Assembly: GCF_009830285.1 (NCBI RefSeq)
Contig: NZ_WUQX01000001.1
Span: forward strand, 2,418,501 to 2,482,500
Direction: 5' to 3'
Length of the DNA: 64,000 bases
Origin: Sporofaciens musculi
GTDB taxonomy: Bacteria > Bacillota > Clostridia > Lachnospirales > Lachnospiraceae
The notes beneath the pieces were generated by a model. The model saw only the letters and a program-made list of their open reading frames with translations, did not search any database and was not told the DNA's origin. Every line of letters begins with the position of its first letter. The stretch's first letter is position 1. This document shows, piece by piece, positions 18,755-27,239 of this stretch. The translations under genes and the position numbers were made by a program.

Positions 18755-20269
18755 TTACTGCTTATTCAGCATTTGTCTTAAGGTTACACGGTCAATCTTT
18801 CCATTGGCCGTCAGTGGCATGGTTTTCAGTGTATGAATGTAATTGGGCAGCATGTATCTTGGCAGCGTTTTCTTAAGATTTACCACCAAATCCTTTGACT
18901 CCATGTCCCCTGTATAGAAAAGGGTAATCTTCTCCTTTTCTTTATCATAGATACAGCAGGCGCTGTGAATCCCCTCCACCAAATTCACATGGGCCTCAAT
19001 CTCACCAAGCTCGATTCGGTGTCCCATATGCTTAATCTGATAATCCTTCCTGGACAAAAACAGCAATTCTCCATATTCGTTGAGCCTGCCAATGTCTCCT
19101 GTGCGGTAAATCAGTTCATGATAACAATGATTCAAGGGATTCTGGACAAAGACCTCATTGGTCCGCTCCTCATCCTTATAGTAGCCAAAGGTTAAGGCTG
19201 TCCCTCGGATGCATATTTCGCCAGGCTCTCCCTTTGGCGGAATCTTGTTATTCTCGTCAAGAAGAAGGATTTCCGTATTCTTAAAGGGACGGCCAATGGG
19301 AATTGCCTCCCCTTCCTTAAACTCTCGGTTGACCTCATAGTAACAGCTCATTCCAGTTGCCTCTGTAGGCCCGTAAAGGTTGATGAAACGAGCCTCTGGC
19401 AGAGCTTCCCTCCAAAGATGGAACTGCTTAATTGGGAATACCTCGCTTCCGAAAGCAATGGTATGCAGATACTTTGGCCTTATCTTGTCAAATGTCTTCA
19501 TAGACGAAATCATGGTCAGCGCCGACACAACCCAGCAGACCGTGTTAATCTTATATTCATTCAGAAATTCCACCAACTTGACCGGAAACATGAACAGCGA
19601 CTTGGGAGTCAGGTAGGTGGTTGCTCCGCATTTTAAACTAGAAAACAACTCCTTTAAGCAGGCGTCAAAGTATAAGGGCGTCTGGTTCGCCAAAACAGAA
19701 TCCTTTGTAATCCCCAATACTTCTGTGAGATTTTCCACATAATCAATAACGGAACGGTGGCATGCCACGACTCCTTTCGGGATGCCTGTGGAGCCTGATG
19801 TAAACACAATGTAGATGGGGTCCGTATCAATGGAACGCTCACGGACATCCAACAGCAGCCCGTCATCGGCCTTATTACTGACAATCTCATCATAGAGCAG
19901 AACCTCGCCGTCAAAATCCTTAAAATCCTTTACCTGCTCTCTGGTGGCTTCGTCACAGATGACTGCCCTTGGCTTTAAGTTCTGAAAAATTAAGGAAATG
20001 CGAAAGGCAGGCATGTCCTCGTCAATAGGTACATAGAAGCTGCTGCTGTACACAACTCCCCAAAACGCAGCAATCATATGGGGATGCTTCTTCATATAGA
20101 TGACCACAGGCTCCCGCTGGTACCCCTTCTTAATGAGGCAGGTTCCAATCTTTCGGGAAGCCTGGGAAACCTCCTGAAAGGTCATGCCCATAGACTCATT
20201 GGCAAAAGCGGTCTTATCTGGAAATCTCTGAACCGTGTCTTCCAGATATTCTAAAATATTTCTCTGCAT
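18755..20269 (-). CDS. DltA-like amino-acid adenylating enzyme, non-D-Ala pocket
   Basis: 504-residue stand-alone adenylation protein, DltA length. Motifs: TSGSTGIPKG at 157-166, YGPTEAT at 299-305, YRTGD at 388-392, GHRIELGEIE at 416-425 and NGKIDR with catalytic K491. D202 (YFDACLKE) is the Asp that holds the alpha-amino group, so an amino acid is expected. At the pocket position where DltA has Met (GrsA 239) there is K206, and where DltA has the Cys before GEV (GrsA 301) there is F273. D-alanine is therefore unlikely. A basic pocket residue together with the Asp/Glu racemase gene next to it suggests an acidic amino acid. Substrate is inferred. Confidence 0.92.
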   Translation of the reverse strand: MQRNILEYLEDTVQRFPDKTAFANESMGMTFQEVSQASRKIGTCLIKKGYQREPVVIYMKKHPHMIAAFWGVVYSSSFYVPIDEDMPAFRISLIFQNLKPRAVICDEATREQVKDFKDFDGEVLLYDEIVSNKADDGLLLDVRERSIDTDPIYIVFTSGSTGIPKGVVACHRSVIDYVENLTEVLGITKDSVLANQTPLYFDACLKELFSSLKCGATTYLTPKSLFMFPVKLVEFLNEYKINTVCWVVSALTMISSMKTFDKIRPKYLHTIAFGSEVFPIKQFHLWREALPEARFINLYGPTEATGMSCYYEVNREFKEGEAIPIGRPFKNTEILLLDENNKIPPKGEPGEICIRGTALTFGYYKDEERTNEVFVQNPLNHCYHELIYRTGDIGRLNEYGELLFLSRKDYQIKHMGHRIELGEIEAHVNLVEGIHSACCIYDKEKEKITLFYTGDMESKDLVVNLKKTLPRYMLPNYIHTLKTMPLTANGKIDRVTLRQMLNKQ

Positions 20270-20301
20270 ATTACTTACCCCTGTTTCTATTATTCCTTCC
20301 T

Positions 20302-21015
20302 TTATGTAATCAAATGTTCATATTCCTTCTTTAATCTGCCCTGACACCGCAGAATCGATCTCTGTGCCAGAAGCTCCATCGTATCCAGATACCCTGAACC
20401 AATGGGAAAATCTCTCTTAATCAGGGAAAGCTCTGTACACCCAAGAATAATTACCTGTGCGCCCTGTTCCCTCAGGTGTTGGGATACTCTTTGGAATTTG
20501 TCCAAATCCACCGGTTTTCCGGCCTTTACCTCCTGATAGATTAACTCCATCACCATTTTCTGATCATCCTTCGTCGGCACAAAGGTTTTAATTCCTATTT
20601 CCTCTAACTGGCTCTGAAAAATACCGCTGTGAATGGTTCCGTCCGTTGCCATAATGCCAGCGCTTTTTATATGATTTTCTCGAAGCTCTATGCCAGTCTC
20701 CTGTATGGCATGGATGATGGGAACCGGTACATTTTCGGACAACTCTTTGTGAAAATAGTGTGCCGTAATACAGGGAATACTGATGCAGGTTACCTCCTGG
20801 TCCGCCAGCTTTCGCCCAATCTGAATCATGTCCCAGACCGGATTCTTGGGACTGTTTCCAAGAATATATGAGGTTCTGTCCGCAATCTCTGGAGAATGAT
20901 AAATAATCATGGCAAGATGCTCCTGATCCTTTGTAGCATCTGTCATCTGAATAATCAACTCCATAAAGTATGCGGTTGCAATGGGACCCAAGCCTCCGAT
21001 TACGCCTAAAGTCAT
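20302..21015 (-). CDS. Aspartate/glutamate racemase family protein
   Basis: 237-residue PLP-independent racemase of the Asp/Glu/hydantoin family. GGLGP at 7-11 is present, and both catalytic cysteines are conserved: C82 (SIPCITAH) and C193 (ILGCTEL). The usual Asn after the first Cys is Ile here, so substrate preference may be shifted. It lies 32 bases before the adenylating gene and 35 after the transglutaminase gene, with GGAGG before the start. It most likely supplies the D-form of the amino acid that the downstream enzyme activates. A general D-Asp role for peptidoglycan bridges is the alternative. Confidence 0.9.
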   Translation of the reverse strand: MTLGVIGGLGPIATAYFMELIIQMTDATKDQEHLAMIIYHSPEIADRTSYILGNSPKNPVWDMIQIGRKLADQEVTCISIPCITAHYFHKELSENVPVPIIHAIQETGIELRENHIKSAGIMATDGTIHSGIFQSQLEEIGIKTFVPTKDDQKMVMELIYQEVKAGKPVDLDKFQRVSQHLREQGAQVIILGCTELSLIKRDFPIGSGYLDTMELLAQRSILRCQGRLKKEYEHLIT

Positions 21016-21050
21016 ATCTGTTTTCCTCCAATAAAAATTCTGGTTAGGGC

Positions 21051-22832
21051 TTACTCAACTGTGGAAGCCTCAGTCGGCGTAGGCGGATACAGGCTCTGGT
21101 CAAAAATGTGACTGTTGCCATGGTTCTTGGAATACTTTAGAATCTCAGCATCCGTCTTCATAAAGAAATCATCTCCTCCACCGTAGCGGGGCGTAGTATC
21201 AAAATGGTACCATCCGTCGCCGCAATCAATCAAACTCCAGAAATGGCTGGACTCACTGACGTCACTTTTCACCACATCCAGATTAGGGATTTTGGCTTGG
21301 GTCAATAATGCTTTTGCTGTGGAGAAGAATACAAAACAGTCGCCGGATCTCTCTGTAAATCCCTGATGGGCGCCATTGGTCCAGCTATCCTTTTCGGAAG
21401 TGTTCACATACCCAATCTCCGTCCTCGTCCAGTTATAGATCGCCCTTGCTTTTTCCTTTAAGGTCATATCTTTTGTGGTAATCTCCTTAAGTATCTCGTC
21501 TGCTTCCTCCAAGGCTTCTTCTGGTGTAATATAATTCTCTGGCTTACTCTTTATGGTAATCGTCGTGGACGCCTCTGCTTCATTTCCAGCACCGTCAACT
21601 GCCAAATAAAATACATCATAGGTCCCCTCTGTCTTAGTATCAACCTGACTGTTATCCACAGTTACCTCTATATTTTTTGTACAGTTATCTGTAACTGTAA
21701 TGGCCGACTTATAAGAAATGGGCTCGCCGATAAAACCAATCAAAGGCGCCACACCGTCGATCACAGGGGCCTCTTTATCTACAATAACCTGAACCTTTGC
21801 TTCAACCTCAGCGGTATTGCCGCCCTCGTCTGTCAAAACAACGCTGACGGATACGGTTCCCTCTTTTGAAAAATCTGGCTTCTTTTTGAACGAACATTTT
21901 ACATCTGTTGCATCCTTGATATTTGTCACCAGTTCTCTGGGCTCAAGCTCACCACCAACATTAATCATACCATCGACCGCCTCGGCTTTTGGGGCTACGG
22001 TATCCTGAATAATAAGACGGGACTTCTTTTCCTTTTTCTTCACTTTTAATACAATCTTCTGCTCGCCCACATGGTCCAGACTGATTTTGGAGATGTCAGT
22101 CACAAACTCGGCTTTTGCATTCTTTTTCCTTAAAAAATCCTTGATATCCAGCTCGGTTCCGGCTTCTACTGTAACCTTTCGACGGATGGGACCTTGGAAA
22201 AATATCAGGCGGACTGTAAATATTACAGCAGCCAAAATAAGCAGCATACCTCCTACCAGAATTGCACGAATAATCTTAAGGCGTCTTATTCTCCTGCGGC
22301 GCTTCTCCTCGCGGATCCGCCTGCGCTGGCGTGATTGACGCTCTCTCAAATGATTCTGCTGGTCATTTTGGAAGACAGACTTTTGAAAACTGTACTTCGT
22401 CTCATCCTGGTGGCCGGACTCCTGTTGCTCCTGGGACTCTTGGGGCTCCTGAAAATCATAATCCTGATAGCCGTATTCCTGGGAAGCTTGAGAATCCTGG
22501 TATTCATAGTCCTGATAGCCGTATTCCTGGGAAGCTTGGGGCTCCTGGTATTCATAGTCCTGATAGCCATACTCTTGGGAAGCTTGGGAATCCTGATATT
22601 CATAATCCTGATAACCATATTCCTGGGAATCCTGGTATTCATAATCCTGATAACCATATTCCTGGGAATCCTGGTATTCATAATCCTGATAGCCGTAATC
22701 CTGCTCATCAAAATATTCATCTGTAGTATAACTTGATTCTATATCATTGTTGCTGTATTCTTGGTAAGATATGTCGGAATCATATTCTCTACCATTACGG
22801 TATCTGCCCCTATACCTACTCATTGCCCTCAT
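21051..22832 (-). CDS. Membrane-anchored transglutaminase-fold protein with Tyr/Gln repeats
   Basis: 593 residues, first gene of the dlt-like operon. Layout: a cytoplasmic Tyr/Gln/Glu-rich region (about 20-160) with tandem repeats at 49-122, a very basic stretch (161-187), one membrane segment (about 188-210), two extracellular Ig-like DUF5011-type domains (about 275-350 and 353-428), and a transglutaminase-like domain with the triad C499 (SGDCF), H530 (SSHFW) and D545 (YHFDTT). It probably acts on peptides or amino groups outside the cell. ATGs at 22832 and 22823 are both possible starts; the second is better spaced from AAAAGG. Confidence 0.88.
   Translation of the reverse strand: MRAMSRYRGRYRNGREYDSDISYQEYSNNDIESSYTTDEYFDEQDYGYQDYEYQDSQEYGYQDYEYQDSQEYGYQDYEYQDSQASQEYGYQDYEYQEPQASQEYGYQDYEYQDSQASQEYGYQDYDFQEPQESQEQQESGHQDETKYSFQKSVFQNDQQNHLRERQSRQRRRIREEKRRRRIRRLKIIRAILVGGMLLILAAVIFTVRLIFFQGPIRRKVTVEAGTELDIKDFLRKKNAKAEFVTDISKISLDHVGEQKIVLKVKKKEKKSRLIIQDTVAPKAEAVDGMINVGGELEPRELVTNIKDATDVKCSFKKKPDFSKEGTVSVSVVLTDEGGNTAEVEAKVQVIVDKEAPVIDGVAPLIGFIGEPISYKSAITVTDNCTKNIEVTVDNSQVDTKTEGTYDVFYLAVDGAGNEAEASTTITIKSKPENYITPEEALEEADEILKEITTKDMTLKEKARAIYNWTRTEIGYVNTSEKDSWTNGAHQGFTERSGDCFVFFSTAKALLTQAKIPNLDVVKSDVSESSHFWSLIDCGDGWYHFDTTPRYGGGDDFFMKTDAEILKYSKNHGNSHIFDQSLYPPTPTEASTVE
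22467..22688 (-). repeat. In-frame tandem repeats in the transglutaminase-fold gene
   Basis: Five units: two of 39 bases (QDYEYQDSQEYGY) then three of 48 bases (with an inserted QAS), followed by a degenerate sixth. All keep frame, so copy number can change without breaking the gene. Confidence 0.9.
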
Positions 22833-22849
22833 ACCTTTTTTCTGCCGTT

Positions 22850-22875
22850 AAAAAACAGTAACACATGCTACTGTT
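22850..22875 (-). promoter_or_regulatory. Leader hairpin with T-run (possible attenuator)
   Basis: In the 5' leader of the dlt-like operon AACAGTA (22875-22869) pairs with TACTGTT (22860-22854), followed by T. The stem is only 7 pairs and AT-rich, so termination would be weak or conditional. Confidence 0.4.
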
Positions 22876-22916
22876 AAATATATTATAAATTACCATTTTT
22901 CGACATTTATAGATAT

Positions 22917-22945
22917 ATTTTACTATGGTAAAATATATTTGTCAA
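22917..22945 (-). promoter_or_regulatory. Promoter of the dlt-like operon
   Basis: Minus strand: TTGACA (22945-22940), a 17-base spacer, TAAAAT (22922-22917). It is strong by sequence and lies about 85 bases before the first gene. Confidence 0.85.
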
Positions 22946-23044
22946 ACGAAAACACTTTATATATTAATTAAATATTAATAATATACAAAATATTGCGTAC
23001 AGCAATCGATCCTGTCATAAATATTTTAAGGAAATAAACTGTTC

Positions 23045-23087
23045 AAAAAAATAAGGAAAAAGAGTCCTGTATGCCCTCTTTTTCCTT
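23045..23087 (-). terminator. Terminator of the AsnB-like gene
   Basis: Minus strand: 12-base arms 23087-23076 and 23064-23053 (AAGGAAAAAGAG with CTCTTTTTCCTT), then seven T. It separates the AsnB-like gene from the operon promoter that follows. Confidence 0.88.
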
Positions 23088-23107
23088 GCTCTCTTTTCTG
23101 CGCCCTT

Positions 23108-24646
23108 CTAACGTTTCACAAAATACTCTTCGTACCACACCAGAAATGCATAGATGGTCCACACCTTTCTCCAGTTGTCAGAGTTTCCGCCCACATACTC
23201 GTCAAAAATAGCGTTAATCTCGTCCACATGGAAGAACTTTTCTGCTATCTCGCTGTGAAACTTCGCCCTTACATCCTGGTTATACCTGTCGTCCGCCATC
23301 CAGATACGAATGGGCACGATAAAACCAAGCTTCTTACGGAATGCAATCTCCTCTGGCAGTACCTTTGCAGCGGCAGTACGAAACGCAACTTTATTCTGTT
23401 CGCTGTCTACCTTGTACTTTGACGGCATTCTTGACGCAATATCGAAGATTCTTCTATCCGTCAAAGGCATCCTGATTTCCAGCCCTGCGGCCATACTCAT
23501 CTTGTCCACATTCAGATAAATATCCCCCTCAAGCCATAACTGAATATCTACATCCGACATCTTGGTAAGGGGGTCCAGTCCTTCGGTCTCCTCATAGATA
23601 TGCTCAACTAAGTGAATCGGGAGCACATCCTCAGAATAATTCTTAAGGATTTTTTTCTTCTCATCCTCCTTCATGATATTGGTATTGCCCACATAGAAGT
23701 TCTTAAGATTTTCTCCATAACGCTCTGCATTGCGGTACATATTGTATCCACCGAAGAACTCATCCGAGCCCTCTCCTGAATAACAGATCTCCGTATGCTC
23801 TGCCGCAGCCTTGCAGGCAAGGGCAAACACCACAGAAGATGCATCCCCAAGAGGCTGCTCCATATGGTACATCACATAGGAAACCGTATCAAAGTATTCC
23901 TCTGGCGTGATACAGCGCCTTCTGTTCTCACGTCCAAGAATACGGGCCGTCTCTGCCGCAAGATGGGACTCGTCAAAGCGCTCCTCGTCATAGCCGCAGG
24001 AATCCGTCATCTTAATGTCAGACATGGCAAGCACATAGGAGGAATCTACGCCGCCGGAAAGAAAGGATTCCGCCTGTTCTTTTTCGGTCTTCACCTCCGG
24101 CAAAATCTTCTGGAGAGTGGTGTGAATCTCATCTGCCCAGTCCTCAAGAGACTTACTCTCATCCGGATGAAACTCTGGTTTCCAGTAACGCTCAATCTTC
24201 AATTCCCCATCCTTCCAAATTAGGTAATGTCCGGGAAGCAGTTTTTTCACGCCTTTGAAAAATGTGTCCTCCCCTGCCCCATATGTGAGAGTCAGATAGA
24301 TCTGGAGCATCTCCTGGTTTAATTCCTTCACAAATCCCGGCTGGTCCATGATCTTTTGGATAGTTGTCCCATAGAGCAGCTTTTCGTCGGCTGTCTGGTA
24401 ATAGTAGAACGGCTTCGTTCCAAAATGATCACGCAGGCAGAAAAGCTGCTGGCGGTCCACATCCCACAAGGCAAAAGCGAACATCCCATGCAGATGGTCA
24501 GCCATGTCATACCCCCACTTTTTATAAGCTTTTGTGAGGATAAGGTGCTCCATATCCTCCCTTGGCAGACCGGGCCAAATCTCAAGCTCCTGGCAGAGCG
24601 CCTCCCAATTTCTGATATGTCCTCTGTATTCCTGAACGTTTGTCAT
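23108..24646 (-). CDS. Asparagine-synthetase-like protein lacking the glutaminase cysteine
   Basis: 512 residues. The synthetase domain is intact: PP-loop SGGVDSS at 197-203 and CYSGEGSDEFFGGY around 290-303. The N-terminal Ntn domain starts only at the point where AsnB has its NGEIYN strand (here EYRGHIRN), so the catalytic Cys2 and the first 65-70 residues are missing. AGGAGAGG precedes the ATG and an in-frame TAA lies seven codons upstream, so this is the real start. It may use free ammonia or another amine and so make an amide other than asparagine. It has its own promoter and terminator next to the dlt-like operon. Another gene, asnA, makes asparagine in this genome. Confidence 0.88.
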   Translation of the reverse strand: MTNVQEYRGHIRNWEALCQELEIWPGLPREDMEHLILTKAYKKWGYDMADHLHGMFAFALWDVDRQQLFCLRDHFGTKPFYYYQTADEKLLYGTTIQKIMDQPGFVKELNQEMLQIYLTLTYGAGEDTFFKGVKKLLPGHYLIWKDGELKIERYWKPEFHPDESKSLEDWADEIHTTLQKILPEVKTEKEQAESFLSGGVDSSYVLAMSDIKMTDSCGYDEERFDESHLAAETARILGRENRRRCITPEEYFDTVSYVMYHMEQPLGDASSVVFALACKAAAEHTEICYSGEGSDEFFGGYNMYRNAERYGENLKNFYVGNTNIMKEDEKKKILKNYSEDVLPIHLVEHIYEETEGLDPLTKMSDVDIQLWLEGDIYLNVDKMSMAAGLEIRMPLTDRRIFDIASRMPSKYKVDSEQNKVAFRTAAAKVLPEEIAFRKKLGFIVPIRIWMADDRYNQDVRAKFHSEIAEKFFHVDEINAIFDEYVGGNSDNWRKVWTIYAFLVWYEEYFVKR

Positions 24647-24790
24647 ATTTGTACCTCTCCTGTCTTAATTGAAATCGTCTGATTCTTATAGTCTTATTCT
24701 TACCTTTTGGTTCATTTCCATCCATACCCCTTCAAAATATGCTGCTTTAAAAAAGCTTTAAGGATATTATGTCGAAATATGTCCGTCTAT

Positions 24791-24819
24791 AGTATATCTG
24801 CATTTATCAATAAAATCAA
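24791..24819 (-). promoter_or_regulatory. Promoter of the AsnB-like gene
   Basis: Minus strand: TTGATT (24819-24814), a 17-base spacer, TATACT (24796-24791). The leader of about 140 bases has no clear riboswitch or T-box that I can recognise. Confidence 0.75.
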
Positions 24820-24923
24820 CCGGACATTTCATAACATTTTGCAGAAATAAATGGCGTATTTTCACGTACTGTAGTATGATAGAGACAAATAATCTGATGA
24901 TTTATCAAAGGAGGATGAAAGAT

Positions 24924-25553
24924 ATGCCAAATGTACAGATCATGGATCACCCGTTGATCCAGCACAAGATTAACTATATCCGCAGCGAGGATGTTGGTTC
25001 AAAAGAATTCCGTGAGATTGTAAGCGAGATTGCCTCTCTCATGTGTTATGAGGCTTCCCGCGACCTGAAATTAACGGATGTGAAGATAAAGACGCCTATC
25101 TGTGAGATGACAGGGAAAAAGCTGAGCGGTAAGAAGATGGCGGTAGTGCCGATTTTAAGAGCAGGACTTGGAATGGTGGACGGCATCCTTAAGATGATAC
25201 CGGCTGCCAAGGTGGGACATATCGGGCTGTACCGTGATCCAAAGACGTTTCAGCCTGTAGAATACTACTGCAAACTTCCGGCAGACTGCAGCGAACGGGA
25301 GGTATTCGTGGTAGACCCCATGCTGGCAACAGGAGGATCTTCTGCTGCGGCTATCCAGCTTTTAAAGGACAAGGGAGTGAAGCATATTCGTTTTCTGTGC
25401 ATCATTGCCGCTCCTGAAGGCGTAGAACTGATGAAAGCCGAACATCCAGACGTAGCTCTCTATATCGGCGCATTAGACGACCACTTGAATGAACACAAAT
25501 ATATCGTGCCGGGACTTGGGGATGCCGGCGACCGTATTTTCGGAACAAAATAA
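24924..25553 (+). CDS. upp: Uracil phosphoribosyltransferase
   Basis: Makes UMP from uracil and PRPP for pyrimidine salvage. It has 209 residues from the ATG at 24924, preceded by AAAGGAGG; an earlier in-frame ATG at 24876 lacks a ribosome binding site. Motifs: [27 protein letters not shown] and the PRPP loop [10 protein letters not shown], ending [13 protein letters not shown] single-gene unit, convergent with the his operon. Confidence 0.97.
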   Translation: MPNVQIMDHPLIQHKINYIRSEDVGSKEFREIVSEIASLMCYEASRDLKLTDVKIKTPICEMTGKKLSGKKMAVVPILRAGLGMVDGILKMIPAAKVGHIGLYRDPKTFQPVEYYCKLPADCSEREVFVVDPMLATGGSSAAAIQLLKDKGVKHIRFLCIIAAPEGVELMKAEHPDVALYIGALDDHLNEHKYIVPGLGDAGDRIFGTK

Positions 25554-25564
25554 GAAGCCTTTTG

Positions 25565-25587
25565 GGAACTGTATCAGCTACAGTTCC
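25565..25587. terminator. Hairpin between upp and the his operon
   Basis: GGAACTGTA (25565-25573) pairs with TACAGTTCC (25579-25587) between convergent genes. Neither side has a good T-run, so termination is uncertain; the stem overlaps the stop codon of the minus-strand gene. Confidence 0.4.
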
Positions 25588-25889
25588 TTCCAGACTTCTG
25601 CCACATCCAGATTCGTTGTAATTTCATCAACAATGCGGCTGCTGTTGACATTCATGACCTCGCTCTTATTCTTGTCCATGGATACAAAGGCGGCAAACAA
25701 CAGCAGGCACAGAAACAGTCGGATTCCAAAAGTGCTTGGCGGAATCTGAGGCTGCTCATCACTGTAAATCTGATGATAGGCCGCGCCATATCTGGGATGG
25801 ATTGCAGGGATGGAGCGCTTCTCGCCATATAGCTCCCTGGTCTGCTCTAAAAGTCTCTGCCTTCTTTTTTCAGAATCATTCACGTTCAT
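25578..25889 (-). CDS. Small membrane protein of unknown function
   Basis: About 103 residues from the ATG at 25889; a GTG six bases later is better spaced from GAGGTGA. The N-terminal half is polar (DSEKRRQRLLEQTRELYGEKR), one hydrophobic segment (FGIRLFLCLLLFAAF) lies at about 55-70, and the tail is acidic. It sits 53 bases after hisIE and may be the last gene of the his unit. I recognise no family. Confidence 0.65.
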   Translation of the reverse strand: MNVNDSEKRRQRLLEQTRELYGEKRSIPAIHPRYGAAYHQIYSDEQPQIPPSTFGIRLFLCLLLFAAFVSMDKNKSEVMNVNSSRIVDEITTNLDVAEVWKEL

Positions 25890-25942
25890 CACCTCAGGAA
25901 AATATATGCTGTCTCCATCCCAAATATACCTTGTGACTTCCC

Positions 25943-27226
25943 CTACCGGTCTGCAAGCTCCATCACAATGTCGTCCCATGTAACCCCCTTAAGAACCATC
26001 AATACCATGGCATGGTATAAAAAATCCGACAATTCATACTTGATTTCCTCTGCATTGGGATTTTTGGCGGCAATCACAACCTCTGTGGCCTCCTCGCCAA
26101 TCTTTTTCAATATCTTGTCAATCCCTTTCTCAAACAGATAATTGGTGTAGGAACCCTCCTTGGGGTGTTCCTTCCTATCCGCAATCACCTGATACACTGA
26201 CTCAAACACGCGCAGAGGGTTGGTCTCGTCAAAATCATTTCCCGCAATATGTTGGAAAAAGCAGGTTGGATTACCAGTATGGCAGGCTGCCCCTACCTGA
26301 TCCACCTTGGCAAGCAAAGTGTCGTTGTCACAGTCAATGGTTAAGGATTTTACATACTGGAAATGTCCGCTTGTTTCCCCCTTCACCCAAAGAGACTGCC
26401 GGCTTCTGCTATAGTAGGTCATCCTTCCGGTCTTAATGGTGTTATTGAACGCCTCTTTGTTCATATAAGCCAGCATTAGAACCTCCTGAGTCTTGTAATG
26501 CTGCACAATTACCGGAATCAAGCCCTGTTCATTGGTTTTAAATTCCGAGAACTCAATCATACTCTCAAAAGAAGTCATGCGAATCTCACGTTGCTCGCAC
26601 TGCTCCTTGAATTGATTAAAATCCATATCCGGCTGGCTGATGAATTGGCCAGATAGACCCCGCACACCCGAAGATTTCAAAATCTTGAACAGTTCTTCTC
26701 TTTCCATAGTGTCTGTTACCACCACACAGGGAATGTTGGTGATATTTGCAACAGAATTCAAATCAAGTCTGTGCATGAAAATAATCTCGCTGCAATATTC
26801 CTGAATCACATGTTGATGCTTGAACAATGAATCAAAATCATTCAGAGAAACCGCCAGCTTTTCTTTTCCGAATCGTTTTGCAGCATCCTCAATCAACTTA
26901 ATGCTGTCCTGCTTGGAAAAATTCAGTATGGCCCGCTTTGAGCCTGCATATAAAATCTTCTTTACATCCTCCTGACGTTTGACATTACCTCCTGCCACCA
27001 TGGGAATCCGAATTACGCGATTCATCCGCTTCATCACATCAATGGCCTCGTCGTGTTCATTGGCATAGACCGACAGGTCAAACACCAGCAGTTCATCCGC
27101 GCCGCTGTCGCTGTAGCGTTTCGCAAGCTCCACAGCGTCCTCTGCGATAACAGTATGGTCGTCAAACCACTTTACCGCTTTTCCCGCTGCAATGAAGATA
27201 CAGGGGATCAATCTTTTATAGCTCAT
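25943..27226 (-). CDS. hisIE: HisIE with degenerate HisF-like N-terminal domain
   Basis: 427 residues from the ATG at 27226 (AAGGAG eight bases upstream). Residues 1-215 resemble HisF (KRLIPC...AGGNV...FSKQD), but the catalytic Asp11 is Phe (PCIFIAAG) and the Asp130 position is Asn (AVSLND), so cyclase activity is unlikely. Residues about 225-335 form PRA-CH (His[11 protein letters not shown] and [10 protein letters not shown]). Residues about 340-427 form PRA-PH (His[17 protein letters not shown]). HisIE performs steps two and three of histidine synthesis. It is the fifth his gene, 13 bases after hisB. Confidence 0.93.
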   Translation of the reverse strand: MSYKRLIPCIFIAAGKAVKWFDDHTVIAEDAVELAKRYSDSGADELLVFDLSVYANEHDEAIDVMKRMNRVIRIPMVAGGNVKRQEDVKKILYAGSKRAILNFSKQDSIKLIEDAAKRFGKEKLAVSLNDFDSLFKHQHVIQEYCSEIIFMHRLDLNSVANITNIPCVVVTDTMEREELFKILKSSGVRGLSGQFISQPDMDFNQFKEQCEQREIRMTSFESMIEFSEFKTNEQGLIPVIVQHYKTQEVLMLAYMNKEAFNNTIKTGRMTYYSRSRQSLWVKGETSGHFQYVKSLTIDCDNDTLLAKVDQVGAACHTGNPTCFFQHIAGNDFDETNPLRVFESVYQVIADRKEHPKEGSYTNYLFEKGIDKILKKIGEEATEVVIAAKNPNAEEIKYELSDFLYHAMVLMVLKGVTWDDIVMELADR

Positions 27227-27239
27227 CACTTCATCTCCT

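Noticed and set aside
18755..20269. Standard DltA for D-alanine
   Set aside because: The pocket Met and Cys of DltA are Lys and Phe here, and the gene order and partners (racemase, transglutaminase fold) differ from a normal dlt operon.
22467..22688. CRISPR-like periodic repeat
   Set aside because: Units of 39 and 48 bases are contiguous with no spacers and are in-frame coding repeats.
22331..22736. Two long plus-strand frames of 131 and 133 codons with regular repeats
   Set aside because: They are the complement of the tandem repeats in the transglutaminase-fold gene; they have no ribosome binding site and repetitive composition, and the minus-strand gene has clear domains.
24647..24790. 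Missing N-terminus of the AsnB-like gene hidden by a frameshift upstream
   Set aside because: An in-frame TAA lies seven codons before the ATG, a good ribosome binding site precedes it, and no MCGI-type sequence was seen in the other frames of the leader.
24872..24923. Upstream in-frame start for upp at 24876
   Set aside because: No ribosome binding site before it; AAAGGAGG stands at good spacing before the ATG at 24924, which gives the family's usual N-terminus.
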